The notes: a model not told the origin generated them from the sequence alone. A stretch of 64,000 nt of DNA from Algoriphagus halophilus (GCF_900129785.1 NZ_FSRC01000001.1:2480001-2544000), one strand, 5' to 3'; positions 52,872 to 62,566 are shown, numbered from the stretch's first letter. Numbers and translations: made by a program.

Positions 52872-53856
52872 GTAGCGGGAGGGAATCTACAATTTGAGTG
52901 ATCACCGCATCGGCTGCAACATTTTCCGCCTCTGCTCTAAAATGCAGTGATAATCGATGTCTCAATACCGGAAAGGCTAAGGTTCTGATATCTTCCGGGG
53001 TGACTGCAAACCTACCTTTCACGATGGCCCTAGCTTTGGCACATAATATCAAGGCCTGACCTGCACGGGTTCCTGCACCCCATTCCACATATTCACGAAC
53101 CGCCTCGACTTGGGAAATATCAGGTCTGGTAGACCGGATCAGCTTATTGATATGCGCTAGTAATTTGGAGTCGATATGCACTTCCCGGGTCAGTTTTTGA
53201 AGCTTCTTCACCTCTGTGGCTGACAACACGATTTCAGGTTTACCCGAATAGGTACCGGTAGTTTTTTCCAGTACCTCCAGTTCCTCTTTTTCTGAAGGAT
53301 AGGCTAGTTTGATATACAATAAAAATCTATCCAACTGTGCTTCCGGAAGTGGATATGTTCCGGATTGTTCAATCGGGTTCTGGGTGGCAATGATTAAAAA
53401 TGGGTCTGGAAGTGGATGAATTTGCCCTCCATAAGTCACCATTTTCTCCTGCATCGCTTCTAAAAGTGCAGCTTGGGTCTTGGGTGGGGTTCTATTGATT
53501 TCATCCGCCAACACCATATTTGCAAAGATGGGACCTCGGTTAAACTGGAAGAATTTCTTTCCTGTTTCATGATCTTCCTCTAAAATTTCAGTCCCTAAAA
53601 TATCCCCTGGCATCAAGTCCGGAGTAAACTGAATACGTTTAAACTGGAGCTCCATTACTTCAGAGATGGTCTTGACCATTAAGGTTTTGGCTAAGCCTGG
53701 AACCCCTTCCAGCAAGCAGTGACCTCCTGCAAGCAACGTAATAATGATCTCATCCAGAATTTCTTCCTGGCCCACGATCACTTTAGCAATTTCTTTTTTC
53801 AGCAGCGGAATCTTCTCTACCAACTCCTTGTACTCTGCTAATTCTATATTTTCCAA
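52861..53856 (-). CDS. MoxR-family AAA+ ATPase
   Basis: The 331-residue product has Walker A LEGVPGLAKT (about 49-58), Walker B MVLADEINR (about 113-121), sensor 1 LIIATQNPIEQSGTYPLPEA and arginine-finger/sensor 2 regions (DRFLLYIKL, HRLSLHFRAEA). MoxR ATPases remodel partner proteins bearing VWA domains, here likely DUF58 and the Bat-like proteins. The start is TTG (53856); an in-frame TAA lies three codons upstream, so no ATG is available. Confidence 0.93.
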   Translation of the reverse strand: MENIELAEYKELVEKIPLLKKEIAKVIVGQEEILDEIIITLLAGGHCLLEGVPGLAKTLMVKTISEVMELQFKRIQFTPDLMPGDILGTEILEEDHETGKKFFQFNRGPIFANMVLADEINRTPPKTQAALLEAMQEKMVTYGGQIHPLPDPFLIIATQNPIEQSGTYPLPEAQLDRFLLYIKLAYPSEKEELEVLEKTTGTYSGKPEIVLSATEVKKLQKLTREVHIDSKLLAHINKLIRSTRPDISQVEAVREYVEWGAGTRAGQALILCAKARAIVKGRFAVTPEDIRTLAFPVLRHRLSLHFRAEAENVAADAVITQIVDSLPLHAS

Positions 53857-53862
53857 TACGTG

Positions 53863-54477
53863 TTAGGTTAAAGCATAGACCACTATGTTGACACCAAACT
53901 TGGTGTTATCAACTTTGAGGAAGCGCTTGTTTCTAAAATCATAGTCCCATTCGCAACCATAATCTTTATTACTATAAAGGACTCCTATCCTTCCATTGAT
54001 CATGATGGCTTTGAGATAGTCATGGACTAAATCATCGCCCCAGCCATTCAGTTCGAAGGATGTGGCTGGAGGGCCATCTTCAAATTTGAAGAAGCAATTA
54101 TAAATCCAGTGGTCATTTGGGATTTTTTGTAAAGCATCCGGGCCAAATATCTCTGCCATTTCTGCTTCGAAGGATTTTGCAAAGAGCCCATCAATATCAT
54201 GGTTGCAATCATCTGCAAAGACGAATCCTCCGTGCTCAACATACGTTTTAAAATTGGATCGCTCTTGAGCCGAGAAATCCACCAATTTATGCCCACTTAT
54301 GTAGCAAAAGGGGCTTTTGAATAATTCAGGGCTGCTCAACTCCACCACCTTTTCGGTTTCATCCACTGGTATGGTCGTGTAATCTACCAAAGAATGTATC
54401 AAATTGGATGGCATCCTTTGATCAGTATCCCAGTTTCCTGAATTGTATTTTATTCTTGTGAAAAAGAAAGGGCGCAT
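53863..54477 (-). CDS. DUF4159 protein
   Basis: The 204-residue product from the ATG at 54477 has the DUF4159 features: FTRIKYNSGNWDTDQRMPSN, LFKSPFCYISGHKLVDFS, YVEHGGFVFADDCNHD and IGVLYSNKDYGCEWDYD. A longer frame from a TTG at 54489 adds four residues. The fold is thought to be glutamine-amidotransferase-like without known activity. Genes for DUF4159 often lie next to MoxR/DUF58, as here, six bases upstream of moxR. Confidence 0.88.
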   Translation of the reverse strand: MRPFFFTRIKYNSGNWDTDQRMPSNLIHSLVDYTTIPVDETEKVVELSSPELFKSPFCYISGHKLVDFSAQERSNFKTYVEHGGFVFADDCNHDIDGLFAKSFEAEMAEIFGPDALQKIPNDHWIYNCFFKFEDGPPATSFELNGWGDDLVHDYLKAIMINGRIGVLYSNKDYGCEWDYDFRNKRFLKVDNTKFGVNIVVYALT

Positions 54478-54500
54478 GTAGTTGGTCAATTTTTCGATAG

Positions 54501-54576
54501 ACAGTGAAAACGCAAGCAGTGAGCAGAACCTGATTCATGAAGATCGAAGGATGCTGCCCACTGCAAGTTTCACTGT
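54501..54576. repeat. Imperfect inverted repeat between tldE-like and DUF4159 genes
   Basis: ACAGTGAAA (54501-54509) and GCAGTGAGCAG (54516-54526) pair with CTGCCCACTGC (54554-54564) and TTTCACTGT (54568-54576), with one mismatch and a 27-base loop. It lies in the 108-base gap between two genes of the same strand and could be an RNA processing hairpin or a small repeat element. Confidence 0.5.
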
Positions 54577-54585
54577 TAGCTGATT

Positions 54586-55902
54586 TTAAACAGCATCAGA
54601 TAAGCTGGTAAAGGTAAAGTCCCTGATTTTCATTGGAGGAACCATGCTACCATCCACTCGCTGAGGTTTGCCCATCGCTTCAATATTGTTAAGCATAATA
54701 ATGGGGCTCTCGTTGAAACGGAAGTTTTTTACTGGAAACTTAATCTGTCCATTTTCAATATAGAAGGTACCGTCTCGAGTCAAGCCTGTGAATAGTAAGG
54801 TCTGAGGATCTACGGATCTGATGTACCAAAATCTCGTAACCAATACCCCTCTTTCAGTACTCTTGATCATATCGGCCAGAGATTGGTCTCCTCCTTCAAA
54901 AATGACTCCTCGAGGTCTTGGTACAGGTTCAACTCCTTGCTTCTCTGCCCAATACCTGGAATAGAACAAGTTTTTCACCACCCCATTTTCTACCCAATTG
55001 GTCTTGGTAAGAGGCAAACCGTCCCCACTCCACGGTGCAACAGGGATATCTGGATGCGTGGGATCTGAATAGATATTCACTCGCTCATCAAAGATTTTCT
55101 CACCAATTCTGGTTCCTCCTCCTTTTTTAGACATGAAGCTTCTCCCTTCATCCGCACTTCTAGCATCCAATCCAAATGTCAACCGGCCCAACAAATCCGA
55201 GGCAGCTCTAGGCTCCAAAATCACCGTATATTTCCCAGGCTCAATGGCTTGTGCATCTACGGAGGCCATTGCCTTTTGAACAGCTAGAGAGGTTACCGGT
55301 CCTGATTTTAAAAGACTCACGTCATTGTAATCAGAACCTGAATATCCGGATCCGGTTCCATCTGCGGTTCTTACTGTTACTGTAAAATCAACGGAGGTTC
55401 GCTTATTGTACCCAAAAAGACCTTTGCTGTTGCCGGTGGCAAAAAAGCCAGAAAAGTCTTCTAGGTAACCGGCCGCAGTTAGATTTTTCTCCGCACAGGG
55501 TTGAATACTATCTATTGCTACCTGTGCTCTATATTCAGGATCAATTTGATCCGTAGCCTCACTAAATGTATTGGTTTCCACATAGGTTTGAGGACCTAAC
55601 ATCGGCATATACTCAGGGTTTTCGGGTGCGAGTTGAGCGATCTCCTCTGCTCTCGCAACCGCCTTTTTCAAAGACTCATCGTCCAATTCATTGATGCTGG
55701 TGGAACCGGATTTTTTTCCAAAAACTGAGGTGATACTGAGACTGATGCTATTGGTTTCCCCACTGGTATTGACGGTGTTTCGGGCATACCGAATATTACC
55801 CGTTCTTCCTCCGGAAATGCTAACTTCAGTTTCATCAGCTTTAGCGTAGGAAAGAACTTTATCTATAATTTGTTTTGCTTCTTCTTTTGTTAAAATAGCC
55901 AT
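54586..55902 (-). CDS. TldE/PmbA-type subunit of a metalloprotease
   Basis: The 438-residue product matches the PmbA/TldE half of the TldD/E protease: VSISGGRTGNIRYARNTVNT, GYSGSDYNDVSLL, VILEPRAASDLLGRLTFGLD, SMVPPMKIRDFTF and a beta-rich C-terminus. It lacks a HExxxH motif, as expected of the non-catalytic partner of TldD, which is encoded 17 bases upstream. The complex cleaves unfolded or ribosomally made peptides (microcin B17, CcdA in E. coli). Native substrates in this phylum are unknown. Confidence 0.9.
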   Translation of the reverse strand: MAILTKEEAKQIIDKVLSYAKADETEVSISGGRTGNIRYARNTVNTSGETNSISLSITSVFGKKSGSTSINELDDESLKKAVARAEEIAQLAPENPEYMPMLGPQTYVETNTFSEATDQIDPEYRAQVAIDSIQPCAEKNLTAAGYLEDFSGFFATGNSKGLFGYNKRTSVDFTVTVRTADGTGSGYSGSDYNDVSLLKSGPVTSLAVQKAMASVDAQAIEPGKYTVILEPRAASDLLGRLTFGLDARSADEGRSFMSKKGGGTRIGEKIFDERVNIYSDPTHPDIPVAPWSGDGLPLTKTNWVENGVVKNLFYSRYWAEKQGVEPVPRPRGVIFEGGDQSLADMIKSTERGVLVTRFWYIRSVDPQTLLFTGLTRDGTFYIENGQIKFPVKNFRFNESPIIMLNNIEAMGKPQRVDGSMVPPMKIRDFTFTSLSDAV

Positions 55903-55919
55903 TTCGATGATTTTAAAAG

Positions 55920-57563
55920 TTAAATCTTTCTTCCTGTGTTAATTACATTGACACCGTCAAATCGGGTAGTTGAACTACCATGAGAGACAGCTGAAACTTG
56001 CGAAGGCTGACCTTTTCCGTCAAAGAAAGATCCGAATAGCTTATAATCATCCTTGTCACAAATCTGGGAACAAGAATTCCAGAATTCCTGAGTATTCGAT
56101 TGATAGGCTACGTCTTCTAGCATACCCACAATTTCTCCGTTTTTGATTTCGTAGAACAATTGTCCACCAAACTGGAAATTGTAACGCTGCTGGTCAATAG
56201 AATAGGAACCTCTGCCTACTATATAGACTCCTTTTTCCACATCTTTCACCATGTCATTGACACTCAACTTTTCTTTACCAGGTCTCAAGGAAATGTTTGC
56301 CATTCTTTGGAACTGAACAGACTCCCAGCTATCTGCATAGCAACAGCCATGAGACTCATTTTCACCCAGAATACTTACTTGATCTCTAATTGCTTGGTAG
56401 TTCACCAACACGCCATCTTTAATCAAGTCCCACTCTTTGGTTTTTACACCTTCATCGTCATAGGCAACATATCCCAAAGAATGGGGCTGCGTTTTATCTG
56501 CGAAGATATTTACTTTGTCAGAGCCGTATTTAAAATCTCCTGACTTCCATTTATCAAGGGTGGCAAAGCTTGTTCCAGCATAATTTGCCTCATAGCCCAA
56601 TACTCGATCCAACTCCAGTGGGTGACCAACTGATTCATGGATGGTCAAGCCCAGGTGATCAGGGTCAAGTACCAAGTCATATTTACCAGGCACCACTGAT
56701 TTTGCTGAAAGCTTCTCTACCGCTTGTTTTGCGGCAGCGGTTGCATCTTCGATTAAGTCATAAGAATTTCTGTAGCTCACCAATCCAGCTGGACCAGGGA
56801 TCTTTTCAGATGCTAACCCATCTAAATATTCATAGCCCATTCCCATAGGTGCACTTAATGCTTGACGGCTTCTGAAATTACCCTCGGCTTTGTTTAAAGC
56901 AGTCACGGTAAAGTTTGGCCAAATCCTATGAACGTCCTGATCAATGTAAGAACCATCAGTAGAGGCAAAATACTTTTGTTCATTTACCATAAACAAAGCA
57001 GAATTGACAAAAGCAGCTCCGTTTTGAATAGCCGCATCATTTGCACTGAGCAATAAGTCAATCTTATCCTTCACGGGGACCTCAAAGGCATTTTTCTTAA
57101 TTGGGGTTTGCCAGGAAACCTCACCTGCACCTTGGACTGGAGCAAGCTGCACCGGTTCTTTCTGAAGCTTTGAATTGGCTTTTGCAATCGCTACTGCCGT
57201 TTCCGCACATTTTTTTATTCCATCTGGACTTACATCAGACGTAGCTGAGAATCCCCAAGTACCTTCTGCGATTACTCGTATACCTACTCCAAATGATTCT
57301 GCATTGGTGATATTTTGAACATTTTTTTCCCGGGTGATTACAAATTGATTTAGGTATCTACCTATTCTCACATCTGTGTAAGTAGCTCCTTTTGCTTTGG
57401 CGGCATTGAGCGCAATGTCCGCTAAGACTTTCTTGGCAGCTACATCAATTCCAGGTTCCATTAATCTTTCCGCTGTCACGGGGTTTCCCATGGCCAGCAT
57501 TCCAGGGGTCATTAGAGCGCCAAGGCCCATCCCTGAAAGGTGAATAAAATCTCTTCTTTTCAA
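55920..57563 (-). CDS. tldD: TldD metalloprotease with twin-arginine-like signal
   Basis: The 547-residue product contains the catalytic motif LTIHESVGHPLELDR, with His309, Glu310 and His314 of HExxxH, followed by ANYAGTSF and GSDKVNIFADKTQPHSLGYV. The N-terminus reads MKRRDFIHLSGMGLGALMTP, a twin-arginine-type signal. This suggests export of the TldD subunit, whereas the E. coli protein is cytosolic. The start is TTG; an in-frame TAA five codons upstream excludes an ATG. Together with the next gene it forms the TldD/E pair at the head of the MoxR/Bat gene train. Confidence 0.9.
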   Translation of the reverse strand: MKRRDFIHLSGMGLGALMTPGMLAMGNPVTAERLMEPGIDVAAKKVLADIALNAAKAKGATYTDVRIGRYLNQFVITREKNVQNITNAESFGVGIRVIAEGTWGFSATSDVSPDGIKKCAETAVAIAKANSKLQKEPVQLAPVQGAGEVSWQTPIKKNAFEVPVKDKIDLLLSANDAAIQNGAAFVNSALFMVNEQKYFASTDGSYIDQDVHRIWPNFTVTALNKAEGNFRSRQALSAPMGMGYEYLDGLASEKIPGPAGLVSYRNSYDLIEDATAAAKQAVEKLSAKSVVPGKYDLVLDPDHLGLTIHESVGHPLELDRVLGYEANYAGTSFATLDKWKSGDFKYGSDKVNIFADKTQPHSLGYVAYDDEGVKTKEWDLIKDGVLVNYQAIRDQVSILGENESHGCCYADSWESVQFQRMANISLRPGKEKLSVNDMVKDVEKGVYIVGRGSYSIDQQRYNFQFGGQLFYEIKNGEIVGMLEDVAYQSNTQEFWNSCSQICDKDDYKLFGSFFDGKGQPSQVSAVSHGSSTTRFDGVNVINTGRKI

Positions 57564-57943
57564 TTTACCTTCTGTTTAAATGATGGTGTATTAGTGATAT
57601 TTGGTTTGATAGGGTTTTCTGTATAAAAATACCTTTAAAGATCAAGATGCCAATCGAATTATACAGTCACGGTAAATAAGCTATTTATCCCGCCATATTT
57701 TTTGTTTGGCAACCTTCAACTCCAATTTTTAATCAAAATATGAGGCTATATTCATTAAAAAATAACCTGAAAATAAAATTTTCACCATTTATTTAAGTTC
57801 AATTAACTCAATTTGACCCTTGATCAATCATTCAAACCGTTTTCAATTGATCTTTCTCTTTTTAAAAAACTGTGATGATTTCTCTTCAGATTCCTTTTTA
57901 ATATGCTTAATTTTTCAGTGATTTTTGAATATAAATACCAAGC
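57564..57943. other. Divergent intergenic region between tldD and epimerase-like gene
   Basis: About 380 AT-rich bases holding the promoters of the long leftward gene train and the rightward gene. I see no ORF, terminator or perfect -7 element. Confidence 0.4.
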
Positions 57944-58861
57944 ATGAAGCTACACACTATTTTAGGGGCCAATGGAAATATTGCCCAGATCGTTTCCAAT
58001 GAACTGAATCTACACGGCATCCAAATCCGTCAATTCAGTAGAAACCCACAAAAGGAAAATGACTCTGACGATCTAGCTTCAGGAGATTTATTGGATAGCC
58101 TTGCAGTAAACAATGCCGTTTCCGGCGCTGAGGTGGTCTATCTTTTGGCTGGCATAAAATATAGCAGCAAAATCTGGGAGGAAGAGTGGCCAATCATTAT
58201 GAGCAATACCATTGAAGCCTGTATTTCAAACAATGCTAAACTGGTCTTCTTCGATAATATGTATGCCTACGATCCTGATCAGATCAGCAACTTGACAGAA
58301 GAAACCCCATTGAATCCTAAAAGCAGAAAGGGGCAGGTAAGAAAGGAAATATTAGAGATGCTGTGGAAAGCGGTGGAAGAAAAAAAATTAACTGCAATGG
58401 TAGCCCGCGCGGCTGATTTTTATGGACCCAATGCTTCCAATAGTTTCCTGAATGAATTGGTGATCAAAAGAATGAAATCCGGAAAAGCTCCCCAATGGTT
58501 ATATTCTGGCGATAAAAAACATTCCTTTACTTATATACCAGATGCAGGGAAAGCGACCGCATTTTTGGCTCTGCAAGAAGATTCCTGGAACCAAAGCTGG
58601 CACCTTCCGACTGACAATTCTTATCCTTCTGGAAATGAAATCACAGAATTTTTAAATAAGGAGCTTGGCACCAAGTTTAAACTTCAGGTCATGCCCTCCT
58701 GGCTGGTCTTTGTATTAGGGATATTCATGTCGATCATGAAAGAAATACGGGAATTAAAGTATCAATCTGCCGAAGACTACTGCTTTGATTCTTCAAAAAT
58801 AGAGAAGAAGTATGGGCTAACACCCACTCCTTTTAAAGAAGGTCTGAAAGCCTGTATTTAA
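57944..58861 (+). CDS. NAD(P)-binding epimerase/dehydratase-like protein
   Basis: The 305-residue product has an N-terminal Rossmann motif TILGANGNIAQ (GxxGxxG-like). AEVVYLLAGIKYSSKIWEEE and VARAADFYGPNASNSFLNEL follow, typical of atypical short-chain reductases related to NAD-dependent epimerases. The second half (KKHSFTYIPDAGKATAFLAL) contains the substrate-domain pattern. A YxxxK catalytic pair is not obvious, so activity is uncertain. Monocistronic. Confidence 0.8.
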   Translation: MKLHTILGANGNIAQIVSNELNLHGIQIRQFSRNPQKENDSDDLASGDLLDSLAVNNAVSGAEVVYLLAGIKYSSKIWEEEWPIIMSNTIEACISNNAKLVFFDNMYAYDPDQISNLTEETPLNPKSRKGQVRKEILEMLWKAVEEKKLTAMVARAADFYGPNASNSFLNELVIKRMKSGKAPQWLYSGDKKHSFTYIPDAGKATAFLALQEDSWNQSWHLPTDNSYPSGNEITEFLNKELGTKFKLQVMPSWLVFVLGIFMSIMKEIRELKYQSAEDYCFDSSKIEKKYGLTPTPFKEGLKACI

Positions 58862-58863
58862 TG

Positions 58864-60042
58864 TTATTTCTTTACCAGTTTTAATTTGTAAAGGATCATT
58901 CCGTCATCTTCTGTATCAGATAGATTTCCATCTTTTGATACTACTAATTCTCCTTGCTTATTGACTACCATTGGGTAGTCACTTGCTTTAGGAAATGGAA
59001 GGTCTACCGCCACCTGATTGAAATCCTGGTCAAAAACTGCTGCTAAATGTGGGTCTTTCTTTCTCCGCTCGAATCCAAAATTAGGGTCTTGCCTATTCAT
59101 AGTTGCCAATACATCCTCTGAGATTCCTTTGGTATAAGTTGCAATATAATAAGACCCCACTTGGAACAGATTCGTCAAATTACCTGGTATTTTCTTGCTA
59201 TACTCTTCAAAAAATTTCTCAGCTTGATCCTCAGAAACGGGATCATAATGCACCCAATTCGGAATATTCAACTCTACTGTCTGATCATAGTCAAAGTGAT
59301 CCCCCTCCTGATTGTAAACATAGAATCGGGGTTCTATCCACATGCTCAACAAAAGCAACTCATCTGATTTGGTGTAAACAGGTATGGGAAATCCGTGGAC
59401 TTGCCCATTCAGCAACTTACTTGTTTCCGGAAGCCGAACCACACCCAGGGTATCTCCAGTCGACTCATCAATTTTACTAAGGATTGGGAGTCTATATAAT
59501 TTCTTGTAGAACTCCCCTTCATTCATATTAATTGCAAAGGTTTCTGGCCAAAGGGATGGAAAATAAACCTGATTGTTTTCCTTGAACACCCCCAATTTGG
59601 GATAAAACATGAAAATCTGATAGGAATATGGAATTTCAATCTGCCCCACTTTCAGAGAGTCTTCAAACTGGTAATACCCATTGGTAGGCGTTAAAACGGT
59701 TACGTTTCCATCGACATAACCTAAACCTAAGGCAGTTTCAACGGCATCTATTCCCTCTGAGTTAAATTGATGGTGATTCAAAATTTCTCCGGATCCCTCT
59801 ACCTCTACATATTCATAATAGGTATCATTGGATAAAAGGTATTTGCCTTCTTCTGGATCATAATCCAACAACATCAAATCCCCAAGGTAATCTACTTCCA
59901 AAGAATCGCTTAACACGAGAGAAAACCCGAGCTTTTCATTTCCCTCGTTTTTATTAGCTGTACAAGAAAATGTCAATATGCCCAGAAACAAAAGCCCCGA
60001 ACATTTTTCAAAAATTGGTTTCATCCTATTGTTTTTTGCCAT
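58864..60042 (-). CDS. Propeller-like lipoprotein of unknown function
   Basis: The 392-residue product has lipobox LTFSC (Cys26 from the ATG at 60042; an ATG at 60024 gives a shorter signal). The mature region shows repeating strand pairs (YDPEEGKYLLSNDTYYEYV, GYVDGNVTVLTP, VHGFPIPVYTKSDELLLLSM, PMVVNKQGELVVSKDG) consistent with a six-bladed propeller like DUF4221/BF3164-type proteins. No catalytic residues are recognised. It overlaps nothing and lies two bases from the upstream epimerase stop, tail to tail. Confidence 0.65.
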   Translation of the reverse strand: MAKNNRMKPIFEKCSGLLFLGILTFSCTANKNEGNEKLGFSLVLSDSLEVDYLGDLMLLDYDPEEGKYLLSNDTYYEYVEVEGSGEILNHHQFNSEGIDAVETALGLGYVDGNVTVLTPTNGYYQFEDSLKVGQIEIPYSYQIFMFYPKLGVFKENNQVYFPSLWPETFAINMNEGEFYKKLYRLPILSKIDESTGDTLGVVRLPETSKLLNGQVHGFPIPVYTKSDELLLLSMWIEPRFYVYNQEGDHFDYDQTVELNIPNWVHYDPVSEDQAEKFFEEYSKKIPGNLTNLFQVGSYYIATYTKGISEDVLATMNRQDPNFGFERRKKDPHLAAVFDQDFNQVAVDLPFPKASDYPMVVNKQGELVVSKDGNLSDTEDDGMILYKLKLVKK

Positions 60043-60185
60043 GAAAAATTAAATCACCGATAAATCACCTAAGAACATAGGTATTTAATTTAAATTATAA
60101 AAATAAATCAACTAAAAGTAGGATGAATTTAATGCAATAGCCTTGCACCGTTCTTTTAGTATTTTAGTGTTTATAGAATTTATTT

Positions 60186-61085
60186 ATGGGACACTCACAT
60201 TCACACCATCACCATCCTTCAAGCGGTTCCAATCTCAAGCTGGCGTTTTTTATCAACCTCGCTTTTACCATTTTGGAAATCTTTGGTGGAATCTGGATTA
60301 ATTCTGTGGCAATCTTATCGGATGCCATCCATGATTTAGGAGATTCTGTTTCGCTGGGACTGGCTTGGTACCTGGATAAAAAGTCCAAAAAATCAGCGAA
60401 CGAACAATTCTCTTTTGGGTACACTAGATTTTCACTTTTGGGAGCCTTAATTAATGCTGTCATCTTGATTACGGGATCTTTTTTCGTGATATCAGAAGCC
60501 ATCGACCGATTCATCTCTCCAGAGGTATCAGACGCCAAAGGGATGATCCTTTTTGCATTGCTTGGAGTGGCTGTCAATGGATATGCTGCCTGGAAGGTCA
60601 GCACGGGTTCCACCCAAAATGAGAAAGTGGTCAGTTGGCATTTGCTCGAAGATGTATTGGGATGGGCTGCCGTATTGATTGCAGGGATTATTCTCTATTT
60701 TAAATACATTCCTTGGCTGGATCCAGCTTTATCCTTGGGTATTTCACTATTTATCCTTTGGAACGTTTTCAAAAACCTCAAGGAGACTTTATACATTTTC
60801 TTGCAAGCTGTTCCAGCTGAGCTTTCACTGGAAGAAATTAAAAAGAAAATATGTCAAATCCCTCAAGTAGAATCCATTCATCACACCCATTTATGGTCTT
60901 TGGAAGGTGCTCATCATGTGTTCACCACACATGTGCGAATAAAGGAAGTTCATAGCCTGGAAGATGTATTGGAAGCGAAAGCTGCCATTAAAGAAGTTTT
61001 AAAATCCTATCCTTTCAGCCACTATACCGTTGAAGTGGAACTGCAAGAGGAGCGTTGCGAACTTACAGAACCTCATCAACATTAG
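60186..61085 (+). CDS. Cation diffusion facilitator metal exporter (ZitB/CzcD type)
   Basis: The 299-residue product has a His-rich N-terminus (HSHSHHHH), six membrane helices and the metal site LSDAIHDLGDSVS (Asp46, His49/Asp50, Asp53) with its counterpart in HLLEDVLGW. The C-terminal cytoplasmic ferredoxin-like domain (VESIHHTHLWSLEGAHHVFT) ends in EPHQH. It exports Zn2+ or a similar divalent cation in exchange for protons. The gene overlaps the UDG-like gene tail-to-tail by 23 bases. Confidence 0.93.
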   Translation: MGHSHSHHHHPSSGSNLKLAFFINLAFTILEIFGGIWINSVAILSDAIHDLGDSVSLGLAWYLDKKSKKSANEQFSFGYTRFSLLGALINAVILITGSFFVISEAIDRFISPEVSDAKGMILFALLGVAVNGYAAWKVSTGSTQNEKVVSWHLLEDVLGWAAVLIAGIILYFKYIPWLDPALSLGISLFILWNVFKNLKETLYIFLQAVPAELSLEEIKKKICQIPQVESIHHTHLWSLEGAHHVFTTHVRIKEVHSLEDVLEAKAAIKEVLKSYPFSHYTVEVELQEERCELTEPHQH

Positions 61086-61701
61086 ATCCTAAGATTTTTT
61101 TGACCCGATTTTGAAGTTCCGGAATAACTTTTTCCTCAAACCAAGGATTCTTCTTTTGCCATAGGCGATTCCTTGGAGAAGGATGCACCAAAGGAAAATA
61201 ATAAGGCAAATATTCCTGAAATGCTTTGACTGTATTGGTCAGATTCTCTTTTCTTTCTTTGGCTAAATAATAGGTTTGTGCATATTGGCCAATCAACAAT
61301 ACCAACTCCAACTCTTTCAAATGATGGATGAGTTTTGGATGCCAAAGCGGAGCACATTCCGCACGGGGTGGCAGATCTCCTTGTTTACCCTTGCCAGGGT
61401 AGCAAAAACCCATGGGCATGATTCCAAAAACCTGTTCATTGTAAAACTCTTCTTCTGTAACATCCAACCATCTTCTCAATTCCCTGCCGCTAGGGTCATT
61501 CCAAGGAATACCTGTCTCCTGCACTCGGGTACCAGGGGCTTGACCTACTATCAAGATTTTACTCTTTGGATGGACCGCAAAAACAGGTTTAGGATGAAAA
61601 GGCAATTCTTCCTTACAGACTATGCAGTTCTTGGCTTGGTTACAAATGGATTCAAACTTTCTCACCACACAAATTTCTAAAATCTTCAAATAAACTGTCA
61701 T
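61063..61701 (-). CDS. Uracil-DNA-glycosylase-family protein
   Basis: From the ATG at 61701 the product is 212 residues; a TTG at 61719 adds six. The UDG-superfamily fold is indicated by ILIVGQAPGTRVQETGIPWN (motif 1 region), DPSGRELRRWL, FGIMPMGFCYPGKGKQGDLP and the terminal motif VHPSPRNRLWQKKNPWFE. Two Cys pairs near the N-terminus (CIVC and upstream CNQAKNC) recall iron-sulfur UDGs. Whether it removes uracil is untested. Convergent with the CDF gene. Confidence 0.85.
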   Translation of the reverse strand: MTVYLKILEICVVRKFESICNQAKNCIVCKEELPFHPKPVFAVHPKSKILIVGQAPGTRVQETGIPWNDPSGRELRRWLDVTEEEFYNEQVFGIMPMGFCYPGKGKQGDLPPRAECAPLWHPKLIHHLKELELVLLIGQYAQTYYLAKERKENLTNTVKAFQEYLPYYFPLVHPSPRNRLWQKKNPWFEEKVIPELQNRVKKILGSNVDEVL

Positions 61702-61889
61702 CAATGGGACATTATTCAAAATACAAAGGCTATTGGATGATATTGTAATTTTTTTTCAATAACTTAAGTAGATACATAATTGAATTACAAGTATTTGAAA
61801 ACAACATTACCGAAATTAGGTTAATCCAATAGAACCGGATTGTTCGTATTTCTGATAGACTTTTTATCAACCAAATGACTTAAGAAATC

Positions 61890-62474
61890 ATGAAAAACTC
61901 TTACCTGATTTTATCCTCAATCTTGATCTTATGTGCCTCCTGCTTTTCGCAGAAAGATTATGTAACCGAATATGATTACAATTATCAAGGCTCATTCAAA
62001 AAGTATAAAACCTTTGCTTTTGTGGTTCCGGATGAAATTGACACCACTTCTATCTCTCCTGTTTTAAATGCCACCATTGGGGCAAGATTGGGTTCGCAAG
62101 GCTTCCGAGAATATGAACAAAAGCCCGATATGCTGGTAAGCTATAAGATCTTTATGGATTCTATTCGGTATAGAGGGTATGTTCAACCAGAATTTGATTA
62201 TTGGTTAAACAGGCGGGGTATCACCACCATCAATGAAGAAGGTGAAGAGGAAAAGGAACAAGAAAAAGATGAAACTTATAATCAGGTGAAGTATCAAGAA
62301 AACCAAGGCATGTTGGTCATTTATGTCATTGACAGTAAAAGAGGAAGTACTATTTGGCAAGGATATACTGCAGCAAACTTTGATGCATCCTCTCCTAACT
62401 TTCAATCCGACATCACCAGAGCTGCTTACCGAGTCATGAATGAATTCAAGGTTGTCAATAGGTATATGCAATAA
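61890..62474 (+). CDS. DUF4136 lipoprotein
   Basis: The 194-residue product has a lipidation signal ending CASCF (Cys18). DUF4136 features are YKTFAFVVPDEIDTTSISPV, a helix with ARLGSQGFREYEQKPDMLVS, and the C-terminal MLVIYVIDSKRGSTIWQGY. A charged Glu/Lys stretch lies near residue 115. It is the third clear DUF4136 paralogue of the window, about 52 kb from the cluster at 7.4-10 kb. A terminator follows. Confidence 0.85.
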   Translation: MKNSYLILSSILILCASCFSQKDYVTEYDYNYQGSFKKYKTFAFVVPDEIDTTSISPVLNATIGARLGSQGFREYEQKPDMLVSYKIFMDSIRYRGYVQPEFDYWLNRRGITTINEEGEEEKEQEKDETYNQVKYQENQGMLVIYVIDSKRGSTIWQGYTAANFDASSPNFQSDITRAAYRVMNEFKVVNRYMQ

Positions 62475-62540
62475 CCTCAGATAGTTATTAGGGAATATTC
62501 CTGTGCAATCTGTGGACTTAATCCACAATAAAATATGAAA

Positions 62541-62566
62541 CCCCGATTCTTTCGGGGCTTTTTTTT
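62541..62566 (+). terminator. Rho-independent terminator
   Basis: CCCCGA (62541-62546) pairs with TCGGGG (62552-62557), with a five-base loop and T8 following. It is 67 bases after the DUF4136 gene. Confidence 0.8.
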
